A stretch of DNA of 64,000 bases, taken from Pachyseris speciosa (taxonomy: Eukaryota > Cnidaria > Anthozoa > Scleractinia > Pachyseridae). Position 1 is the first letter of the stretch, and every line of letters starts with the position of its first letter. The DNA lies in the NCBI GenBank assembly GCA_016490735.1, contig JAEMWC010000100.1, positions 1,100,001 to 1,164,000 on the forward strand. Reading direction: 5' to 3'. The notes below the pieces were generated by a model. That model saw only the letters and a list, made by a program, of their open reading frames with translations, had not been told where the DNA came from and ran no database searches. Positions 41,125 through 53,151 of this stretch are shown here, one piece after another. The position numbers and the translations under genes were made by a program.

Positions 41125-41965
41125 GCAGTTCTTCATTCACAAAACAACCTTCTCCCACCACTCCGGCTCTGAACATTGAATTTACCATAGTCTACATCGA
41201 TAACTCTGATCGTCTGATAACCTTCCCTTTTCTTTCTCTACTTTTGACCACAAGAGTGGCTCAGTTCTCCTGGAAGAAATTGCTTTTAAACAGCATGACC
41301 GATTGCGTGACCGATTGCGCTATTTGGCGGTCGCGGAATTTTCTCGTACCCAGTGTCTTCCCTTCCCTTGACAAGTGGTGGGGAAACGGGCGAGTCTGGA
41401 AAGACACATGATGACCTAGAAGGCCGAAAATATCGCACAAATCAAATCACTCGTTTCTTCAAGCATGCACGGTACTGTCCCCTACCTGGCCAACAATATG
41501 TTGAAAGAAAAGTAAAAGTATAGGTATAGTAAAAGTTATAGTGCATTCTGAAAATAGAGTCCAATTTTAATACATCCTTCCTAATAGGAGTGCAATAACA
41601 AATAACCTGCGATCAGGACCAATTGAAGCATCGCTCTTATGTCCTCTTATGTCGGCGCTCGCTACAATTGGGCCTGATACAAACTCTCACGGGAGTTTGT
41701 GGCTTCGTCCAGAATTTGGACGAAATCTGATTGGCTGATTCAATAACCGGAAGTCACTAGAGTCTTGTTCGCGAGGCTCTCGCGAAATTCTCTCGCGACT
41801 GGAGCCGCCATTACGGACAATGAGTAATGTCAAGTTCTTTTTAGTTTTATAACACAAAACAACAGAGCCTTTCTATTTTTATGTAAATTAGCGGAGAGGG
41901 AAAAGTTTCTCAGCTTTGCTTTTGATGTACATACTGGAATCACTTAAAAGATTCGCGGAATGATC

Positions 41966-43311
41966 CACAGGCTTCCCAAGCTCAAAATTCGACTCTGCAT
42001 CACCTTGTTTATATAGAGAATTGTATGGGAAAGTCGCCGGTTAGTAAAAAAAATGTGTAAATAACTATCTAATCAGAAATAAAGTTTTCCTACCTCAAAT
42101 GTGTCGCGTACTTGTCTCTTGTGCCGATTTTGAAGCCATTCTGACGCCGTTTAGTGAAGTTTTTCGAAATCGTTGTCTCTCCTTCTAAAAGAAGTAGAAG
42201 GCAGACCACTCCATCGATTGCATCAATCGCTGGCCAGACGTCACTCCACAAATCGCTCTCTCCTCGAAAGGAAAAGTCCCGAATCGCAATAAAACCAACA
42301 GTTCCATAAAGCCCAATAAATTTCACTCCATCTACGTGTGCTTCGGCGATCAAAAGACTCGTGAAGAACGAAAAATTTGGCTTGAAGTTCGCCTCTTCGG
42401 CTTTCCTGATATGCTTGTGACCGACCTCGCGACAACGGCCGTTAACGCAAGGTCAAGTAGCTGGTTTCTGATTGGTCCATTTGAATTAAGTCATGCGCTG
42501 ACAACACGACCCTCCACCGGAGGGAAAGGTACATTTTGTCGAGAATCAAGTGTCACACTAGGGCTGCAGCTGGTTTGTAACCGTTACAGAGTTCACAACT
42601 ATCAAGCAAATTTAGAACGATAACTATCTTATGCTGAAAATCTAATCTTATCGTTCTAAATTTGCTTGATAGTTGTGAACTCTGTAACGGTTACAAACCA
42701 GCTGCAGCCCTAGTGTGACACTTGATTCTCGACAAAATGTACCTTTCCCTCCGGTGGAGGGTCGTGTTGTCAGCGCATGACTTAATTCAAATGGACCAAT
42801 CAGAAACCAGCTACTTGACCTTGCGTTAACGGCCGTTGTCGCGAGGTCGGTCACAAGCATATCAGGAAAGCCGAAGAGGCGAACTTCAAGCCAAATTTTT
42901 CGTTCTTCACGAGTCTTTTGATCGCCGAAGCACACGTAGATGGAGTGAAATTTATTGGGCTTTATGGAACTGTTGGTTTTATTGCGATTCGGGACTTTTC
43001 CTTTCGAGGAGAGAGCGATTTGTGGAGTGACGTCTGGCCAGCGATTGATGCAATCGATGGAGTGGTCTGCCTTCTACTTCTTTTAGAAGGAGAGACAACG
43101 ATTTCGAAAAACTTCACTAAACGGCGTCAGAATGGCTTCAAAATCGGCACAAGATCGAGACAAGTACGCGACACATTTGAGGTAGGAAAACTTTATTTCT
43201 GATTAGATAGTTATTTACACATTTTTTTTTTACAAACCGGCGACTTTCCAATACAATTCTCTATATAAACAAGGTGATGCAGAGTCGAATTTTGAGCTTG
43301 GGAAGCCTGTG
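41966..43311. mobile_element. Foldback transposon with two 660-bp arms
   Basis: Left arm 41966-42623 and right arm 42648-43311 are near-perfect complements around a 24-bp centre. The ends are CACAGGCTTCCC...GGGAAGCCTGTG. AATGATC is duplicated on both sides (41959-41965 and 43312-43318), and copy A has one AATGATC (8463-8469) with no insertion. The duplication is 7 bp, or 8 if a shared G is counted, which would suit hAT. Open frames of up to 95 aa occur in mirror-image pairs because of the symmetry; they show no domain and are probably not genes. Confidence 0.9.
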
Positions 43312-43921
43312 AATGATCTTCATGAAGAATGATGAAGACGAAGCGTTCTGACGAGTTCTCTCTGTTATTCCTCTATTTCTAACATTATCTTTCGTGTTTG
43401 TGAAAGCCTGACAACGGTATAAAGACTTGGAAGCTGGCTGGTTTGTATTCAAGAACAATTCAACGAGAAGCAAGACACATCGAAGCTCAGCTGATAAGTA
43501 CAAGATCATAGACACGTGGTTTCAGTGTTAGGATGCGAGAGTACTCCTATTCTATGGACAAACATTTTGAAAGCTTAATGTAAGTTCTTTTAAATTTGTT
43601 TTGTACCATTCTTTTACGGCCGTAAAGTTAATGAATTATCATTTGCATGTAGGTTCGCCTCTGGAACAACAACTAAAACACTGTTGGGTAATTCACACCA
43701 CCAATAATAAAGTTTTTCTTATTAGGGACGAGTAATAAAATACATGTCTTGATATGAAAAAAAAAAAAAACATAAATAACAGAATGACCGGCCATAGAAA
43801 GAGTTCGATGGAAGGGCTTTAGGAGCTTCACAGTGGACGTCAGTCTCTCCAGATTAAATTTAAACTTAAATTGAATATTTGTCAATTTTTACACTTAACA
43901 AAATTTCGTGAGGAGAGCATA

Positions 43922-43927
43922 AAAGTG
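43922..43927. other. Unoccupied Polinton target site
   Basis: A single AAAGTG sits between GGAGAGCATA and CCAATTA, exactly the two flanks of the Polinton in copy A. It proves the element boundaries and the 6-bp duplication. Confidence 0.95.
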
Positions 43928-44766
43928 CCAATTATCTTGTTGATAGTAATACATTTAACTCAGAAAAACCTGTGAATTATTTGAAAGCCCAGCGTAAATT
44001 GTAGCAAGAGAAATCTACATGAGAATAGAGGAAATAAATTGAATAGAGCTTAGAGGAGTACATTGTTGTTGTTGAATGACAAGGTCATTGACATCCTCTA
44101 CAAAAATGTAAAACATGACTGAACTCCCATTGCAAAAATTCTCAGTGCAAGGTGCAGCAGTTTGAAATGCACCACAAAGACTGTTGTACTACATAAGCAG
44201 TACAGGCCTTTGTTGAGTTAATGAGAGATTAACCTGATGAAAGCTAGATGTCCTTATAGTTACCCCTTCTGTACCAAGTTGTTTCTCCATTCAGTTGATG
44301 AATTACAGAATAACAGCATACTGCCCACCACTGGACTGCTGAGGAACAGGTCGCTGGTTTGAATCCCAGATCAAACCATGGTGTTAATTAAAATAATTGT
44401 TTGGATCAAGCTGGCTGGGTTCTCAACACCTGTCTCAGGTCAGATGATCAGGTCATTGGTTAGTGAGATTATAGTCTACAGTATTGGCCTTTTCACCCTA
44501 ACACGTAATTGAAACATGAAGGGTACATAAAAGAACCTACACTCTTGATGAAAAGAGTAGGCGGCATACGCCTTATTCATAAATGGCGGACGCGCGGTTG
44601 AGACCTGAGCCGAGTTCACGAAAACGAGGCTTGAGAGGCATCGGTCGATCTAACGAGGCTGTAAGTTTTGTTCGCGAAGGTTTGTGCACATTGTGGATTG
44701 TTTTGTCGCAAAATTGAGAAAGATCGGTTGATCTTACGTAGTTAGTTTTTGATTGTGCTGTAAAAA

Positions 44767-45970
44767 ATGGCGGCAAGTTTACCACTTATTTTGTGTGAAG
44801 ACGACATTCCCGGCGCGTCTTTAGAGGGTAGAAACCCATCAGAGCGCAATAACGATGCCCTGAGGTTTTGGCTAAAATGCCGAGGAGATAAATGCAAAGG
44901 GCTGAAAACAAAGGCCCAGATGATAAAACGGTAAGTTTAAATGTACGATCGATCCCGACTTACAAGTAGTACTTCTAAACTTATTCCGGTTGAGCAAGCT
45001 AAGTATATGTCAACGAAAATTTAATAAGCTTATTGGTTATTCTCTCCAGCGTTAATGAATATATCAACTCTGGTTTAAACGACGCGATAGTAGATCCAGA
45101 TCCGGAATTAATCTATACAAAGAGAAAACTTGCCAGAGAACAGACAAAGAGCAGCAAAGAGACTGTACCCAGCACTTCTATCACCAGCATTACCACTCTT
45201 TCTCAGCATCAAGGGAAGGTGAAGGTCAATTACCCAACGAGTGGATGGGGTATCTCACTGCAGAAAATGCCTTTTTTCTCCCGTGCCGAGATGGATAAAT
45301 ACGTTTCGCGCACTGGAAATAGTTTGGGCTGTGCCGGTAAGAAATCCGTAACCACAGGACTCAAAAAACCTGCAACATTTCTTAAGGATGAATATCTGAA
45401 AGAAATTGAAAGCCACGATGATCAGAGATATTTTTTCATGCGTTGCAAGTGTTATCACTCCTTCCGTAAGAACGATCCCCCTCATAATATATTTTTAGCA
45501 TTATGTATTGTATTGGGTGAAGTGGAAGATTCCAAATGCACGTGTGTTGCGGGTTCCCTGGGCTACTGTAATCATTCATTGGCCTTAATGCTAAAGGCTT
45601 GTAAATTTAGTCTGTATGGGTCCCAAAACACCAAAGACCTAGAAAATGAATCTGATCAGATCCCCGGGCAAGCATGTACTTCAAAACTTCAAACATGGCA
45701 TCAAAAAGGACGCGGGGAAACCATCTACCCTCAGCCTATTACGGATGTTGTCATTTCAAAAACCAAACTCGAGGATACAAAACGTGGAAACGACGGAATT
45801 CGATCTCTCCTTTACGAGGCAAGAAATAATGTAGTGTACACCGGTACAGAGGCATGGCCAGAAATTTATTTCACTTTTGCACGCTGCACCGCTGACCGAG
45901 ACACAGGCTCTAGGGATGAGATAACACAGCTTCGATCGTTTTGTATGAAAAAGTTGAACGATAAAGACGA
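44767..45970 (+). CDS. ISL2EU accessory gene, exons 1-2: SAP-like and SWIM zinc finger
   Basis: Exon 1 (ATG 44767 to 44930) ends at CG before donor GTAAGT. Exon 2 starts after TCTCCAG at 45050, and the junction keeps the frame (KTKAQMIKR then VNEYINSGL), forming a SAP-like DNA-binding helix pair. Exon 2 has a lysine-rich linker and a SWIM zinc finger (CKCY further upstream, then CTCVAGSLGYCNHSLALML, near 45535-45600). It is open to 45992, but GAG followed by GTATGG at 45971 looks like a donor that would join it to the YqaJ exon at 46778. The exact third acceptor was not resolved. Partner nuclease of the transposase; its function in transposition is not established. Confidence 0.65.
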
Positions 45971-45992
45971 GGTATGGATTACAAAAAAATAA

Positions 45993-46777
45993 ATTAAATA
46001 ATACCTCAACAGTTTATATTCTTAGTCATGTGTACAAGTCATTCATAAGTCATATTTATATATATTTCGCGGCAATTTTACCTTGTTTGTTTAGTTCACC
46101 AATAATGGGTTTTCTTATATAATCACTATGGTGGCCATACAATAGGACCAATCATTAGTCCTGTACTAAAGCAATAAACTAGTACTTAGGCCTACACCAA
46201 GTTACTAGAGCAAGATGGCGGCGAAAAATGAACAAAGATGTTGTGAAGTGAAGACAGTATTTTAACACGCAGGGATCCTCGCATGACTGAAGTCGTCACG
46301 CTACCGTGTGTTTGTATTACGAGCCGAACTTTTACCTTTGTTTGGATGTGATGGGAAGGACGAGGATGTATTTTCAGAGGACGAAAACACTGAAATGTCA
46401 AAGAGACGAATGTCTTCTTGAAGTTTCGGACCGAGCAAATGCGAATTTGTCAATTGTGTTGTCGTCAGGAACCAACGAAAAGTGGCATTTTGGAGCGCGA
46501 TGGTCGACTTTATAGACATTTGTATGGAAGACGAAGGTAAAATATATTGTTTGTACTTTTTTTGCTGGGAAGTGCGAAACTTGAATCTGCGAATTCAATT
46601 TTACCGAAACTAACATCTAAACACGTTACACTTTCAATATGAGATCGAACAAATTGTTTATCTTTGTTGCAGCTCGTGCTATTTATTGTAGAAGTTGTGC
46701 CTTCTCACATATCTCTGTAAAATTCTGTTGTTTGTGTTCGTAGTTTTTTTCTAAGTGTCAATAGCTACTGCGCGTGC
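45993..46777. other. Probable intron of the ISL2EU nuclease gene
   Basis: Between the SWIM exon and the YqaJ exon I see no conserved domain. Short open frames lie on both strands. A T-rich tract near 46740-46760 ahead of the YqaJ frame would suit an acceptor. Confidence 0.4.
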
Positions 46778-47839
46778 GTGAAATTTAATTCTGGCCATGA
46801 GCACAAATTCAAGGAGGCTATCAGACGTATAAACCCTCAAATGGGTCTTGCTCAAATTGCTAATCTTGGAAGTGATATACATCTCAAAGAAACGAGATTT
46901 GGACATAGCCCAGTGGGCTCTTATGCAAGTTATCAGCTAACCCGCACTGAGTCCAACTTTAATGTATGTGTTGATATTTCCTCTGTGCCTCGAGAGACAA
47001 AAAATAACCAGCTATTGAGTTATCCCAGCTTTCCCTTAAAAGATCATGGAACGCCTACAGTTGAAAACAATCAGCTAACAGATCTAGAGAGAGACTTGTA
47101 TGAATCACTGTGCATTGATGAAGAAACTGTCAATGCTATTGAGAAGGAGACTAGAGATCAGTCACATTCTGAAAGGTGGAAGCTTGAGCGGAAGTACCGT
47201 TTTACAGCATCTCAGTTTTATTTAATTTCCCGCAGACAACGCAGTCATGATAAGTTTGCTCAAGATATCATGTGTCCAAAGACATTTCACTCCAGACACA
47301 CGGCTCATGGCATTAAATACGAGCCAGTGGCAATTGACAAGTATCACAAATACATGCACAGTCAGAAAACACCTGTACATGTTTTCAAAACTGGATTTGT
47401 TGTATGCACTAATTGTCCAATTCTGGGATGCTCTCCAGATGCAAAGGTAATAGACCCCAATTCTGAAGATCCCTTTGGACTACTTGAAGTCAAGTGCCCT
47501 GAAACAAAGTTTCAAGTGAGCCCCCTAGATGCTTGCTCTGACCCTAAGTTTTTTTGTGAGAGGGTTGGGAACATGTGCAAACTGAAAACAACTCATGCTT
47601 ACTATGCCCAGGTTCAGGGCCAAATGGGCTGCACTGGTGCACAATGGTGTGACTTTGTTGTGTACACCAAAAAAGGAATGTCGATTGAAAGAATTGCCTT
47701 TGACAGAGGTTACTGGGTGGAGCTTCAGGGGAAGCTTTGCCACTATTATTTCAAACACTTTATTAAGTATGCAGCAGCTGAATTTGCACCACCATGTACA
47801 GAAGCAGTGGTGGTTTGTCATTCTTCAACAGCATCATAA
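46778..47839 (+). CDS. YqaJ-type exonuclease exon of the ISL2EU accessory gene
   Basis: A 353-codon frame with the YqaJ/lambda-exonuclease-like fold. Motifs in order: WKLERKYRFTASQF, HGIKYEPVAIDKY (N-terminal Glu), CPILGCSPDAKV (catalytic Asp), GLLEVKCPE (E-x-K) and YYAQVQGQMGCTG (Gln motif). These are the PD-(D/E)XK residues of the family. The frame has no convincing ATG at its start (it opens with GTG) and is more likely a downstream exon of the SAP/SWIM gene at 44767. It is unbroken. It is thought to resect DNA or process transposition intermediates, which is inference. Confidence 0.8.
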   Translation: MKFNSGHEHKFKEAIRRINPQMGLAQIANLGSDIHLKETRFGHSPVGSYASYQLTRTESNFNVCVDISSVPRETKNNQLLSYPSFPLKDHGTPTVENNQLTDLERDLYESLCIDEETVNAIEKETRDQSHSERWKLERKYRFTASQFYLISRRQRSHDKFAQDIMCPKTFHSRHTAHGIKYEPVAIDKYHKYMHSQKTPVHVFKTGFVVCTNCPILGCSPDAKVIDPNSEDPFGLLEVKCPETKFQVSPLDACSDPKFFCERVGNMCKLKTTHAYYAQVQGQMGCTGAQWCDFVVYTKKGMSIERIAFDRGYWVELQGKLCHYYFKHFIKYAAAEFAPPCTEAVVVCHSSTAS

Positions 47840-48226
47840 TCAACCATTGAGAGCATATCTCACAATGATTTGATAAACTCTGCCAAGGATATTCAACTAT
47901 GCATAAGGGGTGGGTTACCTTACATTTTTATGTAGGGGGTGAGTCATCTAATTTCTCACCTGTATTTCGGGGCTGGTCAGTATGGTTTATTCCATGGTAT
48001 GGTCACATGCTCTGGTCCACCCCTACATCTTTTTTAACAGTCCCTTAGAGGTATTGTAATTATTTCAGTGATTGTGTACATATTTCATCAAAAGGAAATA
48101 AAAAGCACCCTATAATATAAGTAATTACAAAGTAACTTTGTTTTGGAAAAACACTATACAGTATAAAAATGCAAGTTTCAAGATTCCACTGCAAATCAGC
48201 AATAGTCTGAAACCTTCTATTTTGTG

Positions 48227-49833
48227 TCAGTTTGAAATGATAGGATCTTGGATGTTGCAAAGAAATCCACAAACAGACCACATCTGATTTGCAACCCCAA
48301 AGAGATTCATTGGGATAATACTATCCCATATGTGAAAGTTTTTTATTTTATTAATTGCCCGTTCAACATGGATCCGCAGCCGTGCAATCTCCTGAGTTCT
48401 CACAACATCTTCAGGGGGCATTTGTGTGGATGTTCCCAGGAATGGTGAAATATTCAAAGACACAGCTAAAGGTAAGATGTCACTTATAGTGAGACCTTTA
48501 TCGGCCATTACTGAGTCTCCGTCATTGAATGGCAGGTCAAGTATGCCTGATCTTTCTACAATTTCTCTGTCTGATATACTTCCTGTATACAGTTGGCTTA
48601 TAAACGTGATAGCACCAGATGGAGAGATTCCCACAAGCCCCTTTAGTGTAGTATGATTCTTGTAAGCTCTGAACAACTCAATATTTAGCAACAAGGTACT
48701 GGGCATAGCACATTTTACTTCAGTGCAGTCAATTATAACTCTTGTACTGGGATATGCCTTCCTGAAATCTTCAGGCATTGTTATGTTGACAGCTTCTCTT
48801 GAAGGCCAAATGTTAGCCACTCCAAATCGAAGATACATGAAATTGATCCAACTTATAATGACCCTCCTAACAGTTGCCTGAGAAACATTAAACAGATGGG
48901 AAAGGTGGGTTTATGCAAACCCCTGTCTTAAGCGACATAAAGTGAGAAAAAATTCCTCTTGTGGCTTGAGTGATCTTGGTCTACCCCTCTTTACACCTAA
49001 TTGTGGTGGAGAGTGATAGTGTTCTGAAGGTATCTCTTTATCACCTGACAACCAGTATCTGATATTTTCTCCATTATCCCCAGGATCTAAATATTCAAAG
49101 GTTGCCAAGAATACTTTATAGTTAGGAAAGCCTGTATAAAACGACATTGCCTCATCAGAGGTAAACCGGCTGAGTGAGAAGACATTTGATTGCAGTGCTT
49201 GACATTTATCTTCCAAATCTGAAACTTTCTTTTCGAGATCTGTGCATTTTTGTTTAAGCAGCCTTAATTGTTTGATGGACTCATTGAAGTAGAAGGTGAT
49301 TCATTAACTGAGCAAAGAGTGGTATTGGCGGCTCCTAAGATAGTGGTTTCGTTAGTACCTCTTTTAGGAATATCACCTGCAGCTTCATGTGTTTTGCTGA
49401 TGAACATTTCAGGCTCCGAAGACAAGCACGCAAATTCAGTTGATGTAATTGACACTGAGAGAGACTCTTTTCCTGCGGCAGATCCCCCCTCTTTTTGCTG
49501 TCGTTGATAGGACCTTTCGGTGGGAGGCGGGCGCTTTTGTGGTGAGGTTTGTTTCCAAGCAAATATCGAGGGAACTGCACTTGCCTTTGGAGACATACGT
49601 CCACCAAGACCCTTTAGTAAGTCATTAACCTTAAAATGTAACGAACACACTTTTGCTGCCTCGGTGATGCGAAAAAATCTCCCAACATCTCTCCGTATAG
49701 CATGTATCCATCGCTTCTTCATTCCTTCTTCATCTGGAAACTTGAAAAATCCAATTCGTTCTCCTTTTGGACCAATACGCCCTCTTTGTGTACACAATGG
49801 TACGCAACACTGAGTGTTCGATTTCGACGCCAT
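48227..49833 (-). pseudogene. THAP-DDE transposase of ISL2EU element 1, disrupted
   Basis: THAP domain at the N-terminus from ATG 49833: CCVPLCTQRG, FFKFPDEEGMKKRW, VCSLHF (C2CH zinc finger). A coiled linker (LKQKCTDLEKKVSDLEDKC) follows in another frame, so there is an indel near 49285. Next comes a RGRPRSLKPQEEFFL helix-turn-helix, an in-frame TAA at 48911-48913, then the DDE_4 catalytic core: VIIDCTEVKCAMPS (first Asp), DSVMADKGLTISDIL (second Asp), and IHVERAINKIKNF (Glu). Catalytic residues are all visible, but the frame is broken twice, so this copy cannot make a full transposase. Confidence 0.85.
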
Positions 49834-49999
49834 CTTTGTTATATAATGCCTCTTAAGCCTCGTTTTCGTGAACTCGGCTCAGGTCTCAACCGCGCGTCCG
49901 CCATTTATGAATAAGGCGTATTCTTCGTTTGCAACCACGTGACCAAAAATCGCTACGTCATAGGCGGCCGCCATGTTGGGGGTTAACCAAGCTTTAAAG

Positions 50000-52040
50000 A
50001 TGGCTGCCGCTGAGAGCATGCTAGATGAAAACATTCAGTATTCGGATTATTTTGAAGGTCTGGAGGGCCCAGCGAAATCAAGGTACCAGGAAAAAATAAC
50101 TGTTTGTGGCTTCAACCCATTTGCGTTGAGAAAAAGTGATTTCTCCGAAAACATCGAGCTTCTACCAAACGTTCAGTATCCAGATATTGTGATCTATTTG
50201 GTATTGGAAACCTCATGGGCTACAAAAACCCAAATGAAGGCATACAAATCGATGGATGCATACAATTTCTTTGTGTCTGGCTGGGTCAATACTCTATACA
50301 TGCGATCTGTTGATACCGATAACGTTGTTGTGTTTGCAAAGGTAAGTAATATAAATTTTTGTCTGCTGATCTCTGAAAACAATAAGGACTCGTACTCAAC
50401 TTTTTATCAACTTCAGCTTATGCTCTTGTTTTACGAGTCGATCTTGAAACAACAGTAACAATTTCAGAAGACATATCACTGATAGTTATGTTAGTGAGTG
50501 ATGTTGCATATTTGAAGGGATATTTTTTTGTACTCATTCAATGAATTGAGACTATTAATATATTATTGGTTACCCTCTACAGGTGAATCATTCACAGAGA
50601 GCCCGGGATACTCCACTTAGAGCATGGTTTTTGGCAGAAAAATGTGGAACTGTTATTGCTGCCCATTGTGACTGTATGGCAGGATTATGTGAGGGGTGTT
50701 CCCATGTTGGGGCAGTGCTTTTTGCTGTGGAGGCAGGTGTTAGAAATAGAGATTCTACCACCTGCACACAGGAAAAGAACAAATGGCTTCTCCCAAGTCA
50801 TGTCAGAGAAATCCCCTACTTACCCGTGAGTGAGATGGATTTTACATCTGCTATAAAGAAGAATGAGTTGATCGTGGAGAAACAGGTTATTCCTATGGCA
50901 ACTAGATCAAACCTTGGGATCCCAATTCCCAGACCACCTCCACCAACCCAGAAGAGCAGAAAATTTTTTTTACAAGTATTTCTGGCTCTACAGTGAAATC
51001 CGCAGTCCTGTCCCTTGTTACACCATTTAATGAACAGTATACTTGTAAAGAAATTGATAATGTACCCAAACCCCTGCATTATAGCTTGTTTAAATAAGAG
51101 TGTATCAAGTTAGAGTACATAGAGTTGCTGCAGCGGTGTCAACAAATATCGCTTGTGGTTACACCCGATGAGTGTCGAGCAATAGAAGCTTCAACTAGAA
51201 AGCAGTCACAAAGTAAAGTTTGGTACCAGCAACGGCAGGTCGTATTACAGCTTCCAATTTTAGATCTGCTTGCAAAACAAATACAGCCAAGCCTGCTAAG
51301 AGTCTTGTCAAGGCAATATGCCACCCTGAGGCCCATTAGGTTTCAACTGCTGCCACAAGGTGGGGTTGTGAACAGGAGAGCAGGGCACGTGGAGCTTATC
51401 AGAGAGAAATTAGTCAATTCCATCAGTCTTTAACAATTTCTGATAGTGGTCTCAATATTGATCCAAGATGGCCATACTTGGGAGCTTCCCCTGATGGGAT
51501 TGTTGACTGCAAATGCTGTGGAATGGGTGTATGTGAAATTAAATGTCCTTGTACATATAAGGATTCCACAATCTCTGAATCTGCTGGCCAAAAGAACTTT
51601 TGTTTAAAAAAAGATGAGTTTTGGTAAAATTTTCCTTGACAAACGCCATGCCTACTATTACCAAGTTCAGGCTCAAATTTTTATCTGTGGGGTTGAATAT
51701 TGTGATTTTGTGGTGTGGACAACAAGATCTGTTTGTGCAGCGAATTCTTCCCGACCAAGAGTTTTGGGAAAATGTACTCTGTGCTGCCACTGAGATCGTA
51801 GGGAAGTGCTATACACGCCCAGGGTGTGAAGCTCAAGCTATTCCTCCTTCATCAACATCATCTGATGATGAAGATGAGGGAGGGCCGTGGTGCTATTGTC
51901 AACAAGATTTGGAGGGCAGCACATTGATTGGCTGTGACAATGATTTGTGTAAGATAAAGTGGTATCACATGTCATGTTTGAAGTTGAAAGAAGAGCCAGA
52001 AGGGGATTGGATCTGTCCAACTTGTTATAGACAAACATAA
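50000..52040 (+). pseudogene. SWIM-YqaJ nuclease gene with C-terminal PHD finger, frameshifted
   Basis: Exon 1 runs from ATG 50000 to 50341 (ends at AAG, donor GTAAGT). Exon 2 starts after CTCTACAG at 50583, in phase 0. It holds a SWIM finger (AAHCDCMAGLCEGCSHVGA). A T-run near 50966 shifts the frame. YqaJ follows in pieces: ECRAIEASTRKQSQSKVW (51165-51230), PYLGASPDGIVDC and GVCEIKCP (51465-51555), then AYYYQVQAQIFICG (51645-51690). Last is a PHD finger (51860-52030: WCYCQQD, LIGCDNDLCKIKWYHMSC, WICPTC) of the C4HC3 type that binds histone tails. At least three frame changes. A PHD finger is not part of the usual ISL2EU nuclease. Confidence 0.75.
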
Positions 52041-52383
52041 CAGGGCAGCCATGATTCAAATGTCAAGTTTATTTAATTGTACCTCTATCACAAAAACATT
52101 GCTTTGGGTTGCACTATTCATTGTCCAAATGTAAACTGGATTGTGAAATGCTGAACTTAGCTGGGGAATTTATAGTTGTTTGTCAAAGATATAGTGATGA
52201 CTGGAATTTGTTACAAAAAACTAAACAAATCCTTGCTTGTCAATGCGTACCTCAAAGCTGTGTTTTAACAGTTACTGAATATCTAGAATAACACATTATG
52301 TGCCTCACCTTAACTACATCTTTAAAGCCCACATATAAAAAATGGGGCACAAAATAACGGCAACCAGACGTCATAAGTTCACC

Positions 52384-53027
52384 TCAATCAAACGGTACAA
52401 TTGACTCTGATAAATTGGTAAGCGCACAACACACTCGGGCAATCTTGTCAATAGGAGCTAGAGACTCTCCTGGTTTTGCCTTCAACAACTCTGTGGGTAA
52501 TATGCTTTGCAGGATTACATACTTTCTACGAACTAGACCGATCACACGTTCTACGTGAATCCTTACATTTGCAATTTTTCTTGTTTCTTCCACCTTCTGT
52601 GCAGCAATCTTTACGTTTTTTATTTTGTTATGACCCATGTTTTGAGTCGGTGCCCAGTCTGGGTTTGTTTTATCGTACAGTGCTGACGGGCAACCTAACA
52701 AAGATGGCCAGAAATCAACATCGATTTAAGACATAATTACTGGAAAATTTCGAAGGGGCAAATGACAATATCCTTCTATATCCTTGCGTTTAAAATTGCA
52801 TTACCTGAGATGAAATGATTGCTGCAAACCCGAGAATAATCAGCCTTTGCATCGTCAAGATCGGCGCAGTTAATGTTCGGAAGCCATTGCCTTCGTCGTT
52901 CTTCGCTTAATTTTTTCGTTGCTTCTCCCTGGTAAAGTAATACAGCAGGGAATGGAAAAAACTGGAATTTCCCCTTTTCACGGTTTGAATTGTGACCACA
53001 ATCATATACAGCACAAAGATGTGGCAT
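52384..53027 (-). pseudogene. Internally deleted THAP transposase of ISL2EU element 2
   Basis: THAP domain from ATG 53027: MPHLCAVYDCGHNSNREKG, FFPFP, RVCSNHF. The N-terminal frame ends at 52776. The next frame (52384-52701) has only the end of the DDE_4 fold: [19 protein letters not shown] with the catalytic Glu, and nothing of the two catalytic Asp. The middle of the transposase is deleted, so the element is non-autonomous. Confidence 0.75.
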
Positions 53028-53151
53028 GATAATAAGGAAAAACACCCGAAAAGAGATACCGCCTTCTGTAAAACACGAGGGTGGTTATCCCCCAACATGG
53101 CCGACTTCCGGTTTTTTAATTTATGCCGACGTCACGTGCAAACAAAGAATA

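Larger units (their letters stand above)
44569..49918. mobile_element. ISL2EU-type (PHIS) DNA transposon 1, 5.35 kb
   Basis: 73-bp terminal inverted repeats (44569-44641 and 49846-49918, one mismatch) start CGCCTTATTCATAAATGGCG. TA flanks each end (44567-44568 and 49919-49920), fitting the 2-bp duplication of ISL2EU elements. It encodes both expected genes: a SAP/SWIM-YqaJ nuclease on the plus strand and a THAP-DDE transposase on the minus strand. Copy A has the empty TA at 29094-29095. The transposase is broken. The convergent genes are separated by about 390 bp (47840-48226) with no further feature. Confidence 0.85.
49921..53149. mobile_element. ISL2EU-type (PHIS) DNA transposon 2, 3.23 kb
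   Basis: Ends TTCTTCGTTTGCA...CACGTGAC and the matching inverted GTCACGTGCAAACAAAGAA; CCATGTTGGGGG-type subterminal sequence is shared too. TA flanks it (49919-49920 shared with element 1, and 53150-53151). The arrangement shows that one element inserted exactly into the TA next to the other. It carries the nuclease gene (plus) and a reduced transposase (minus). Confidence 0.8.

Noticed and set aside
42336..42935. A pair of identical 95-aa proteins on opposite strands
   Set aside because: They are mirror images created by the foldback arms; no domain, no start context, absent from copy A.
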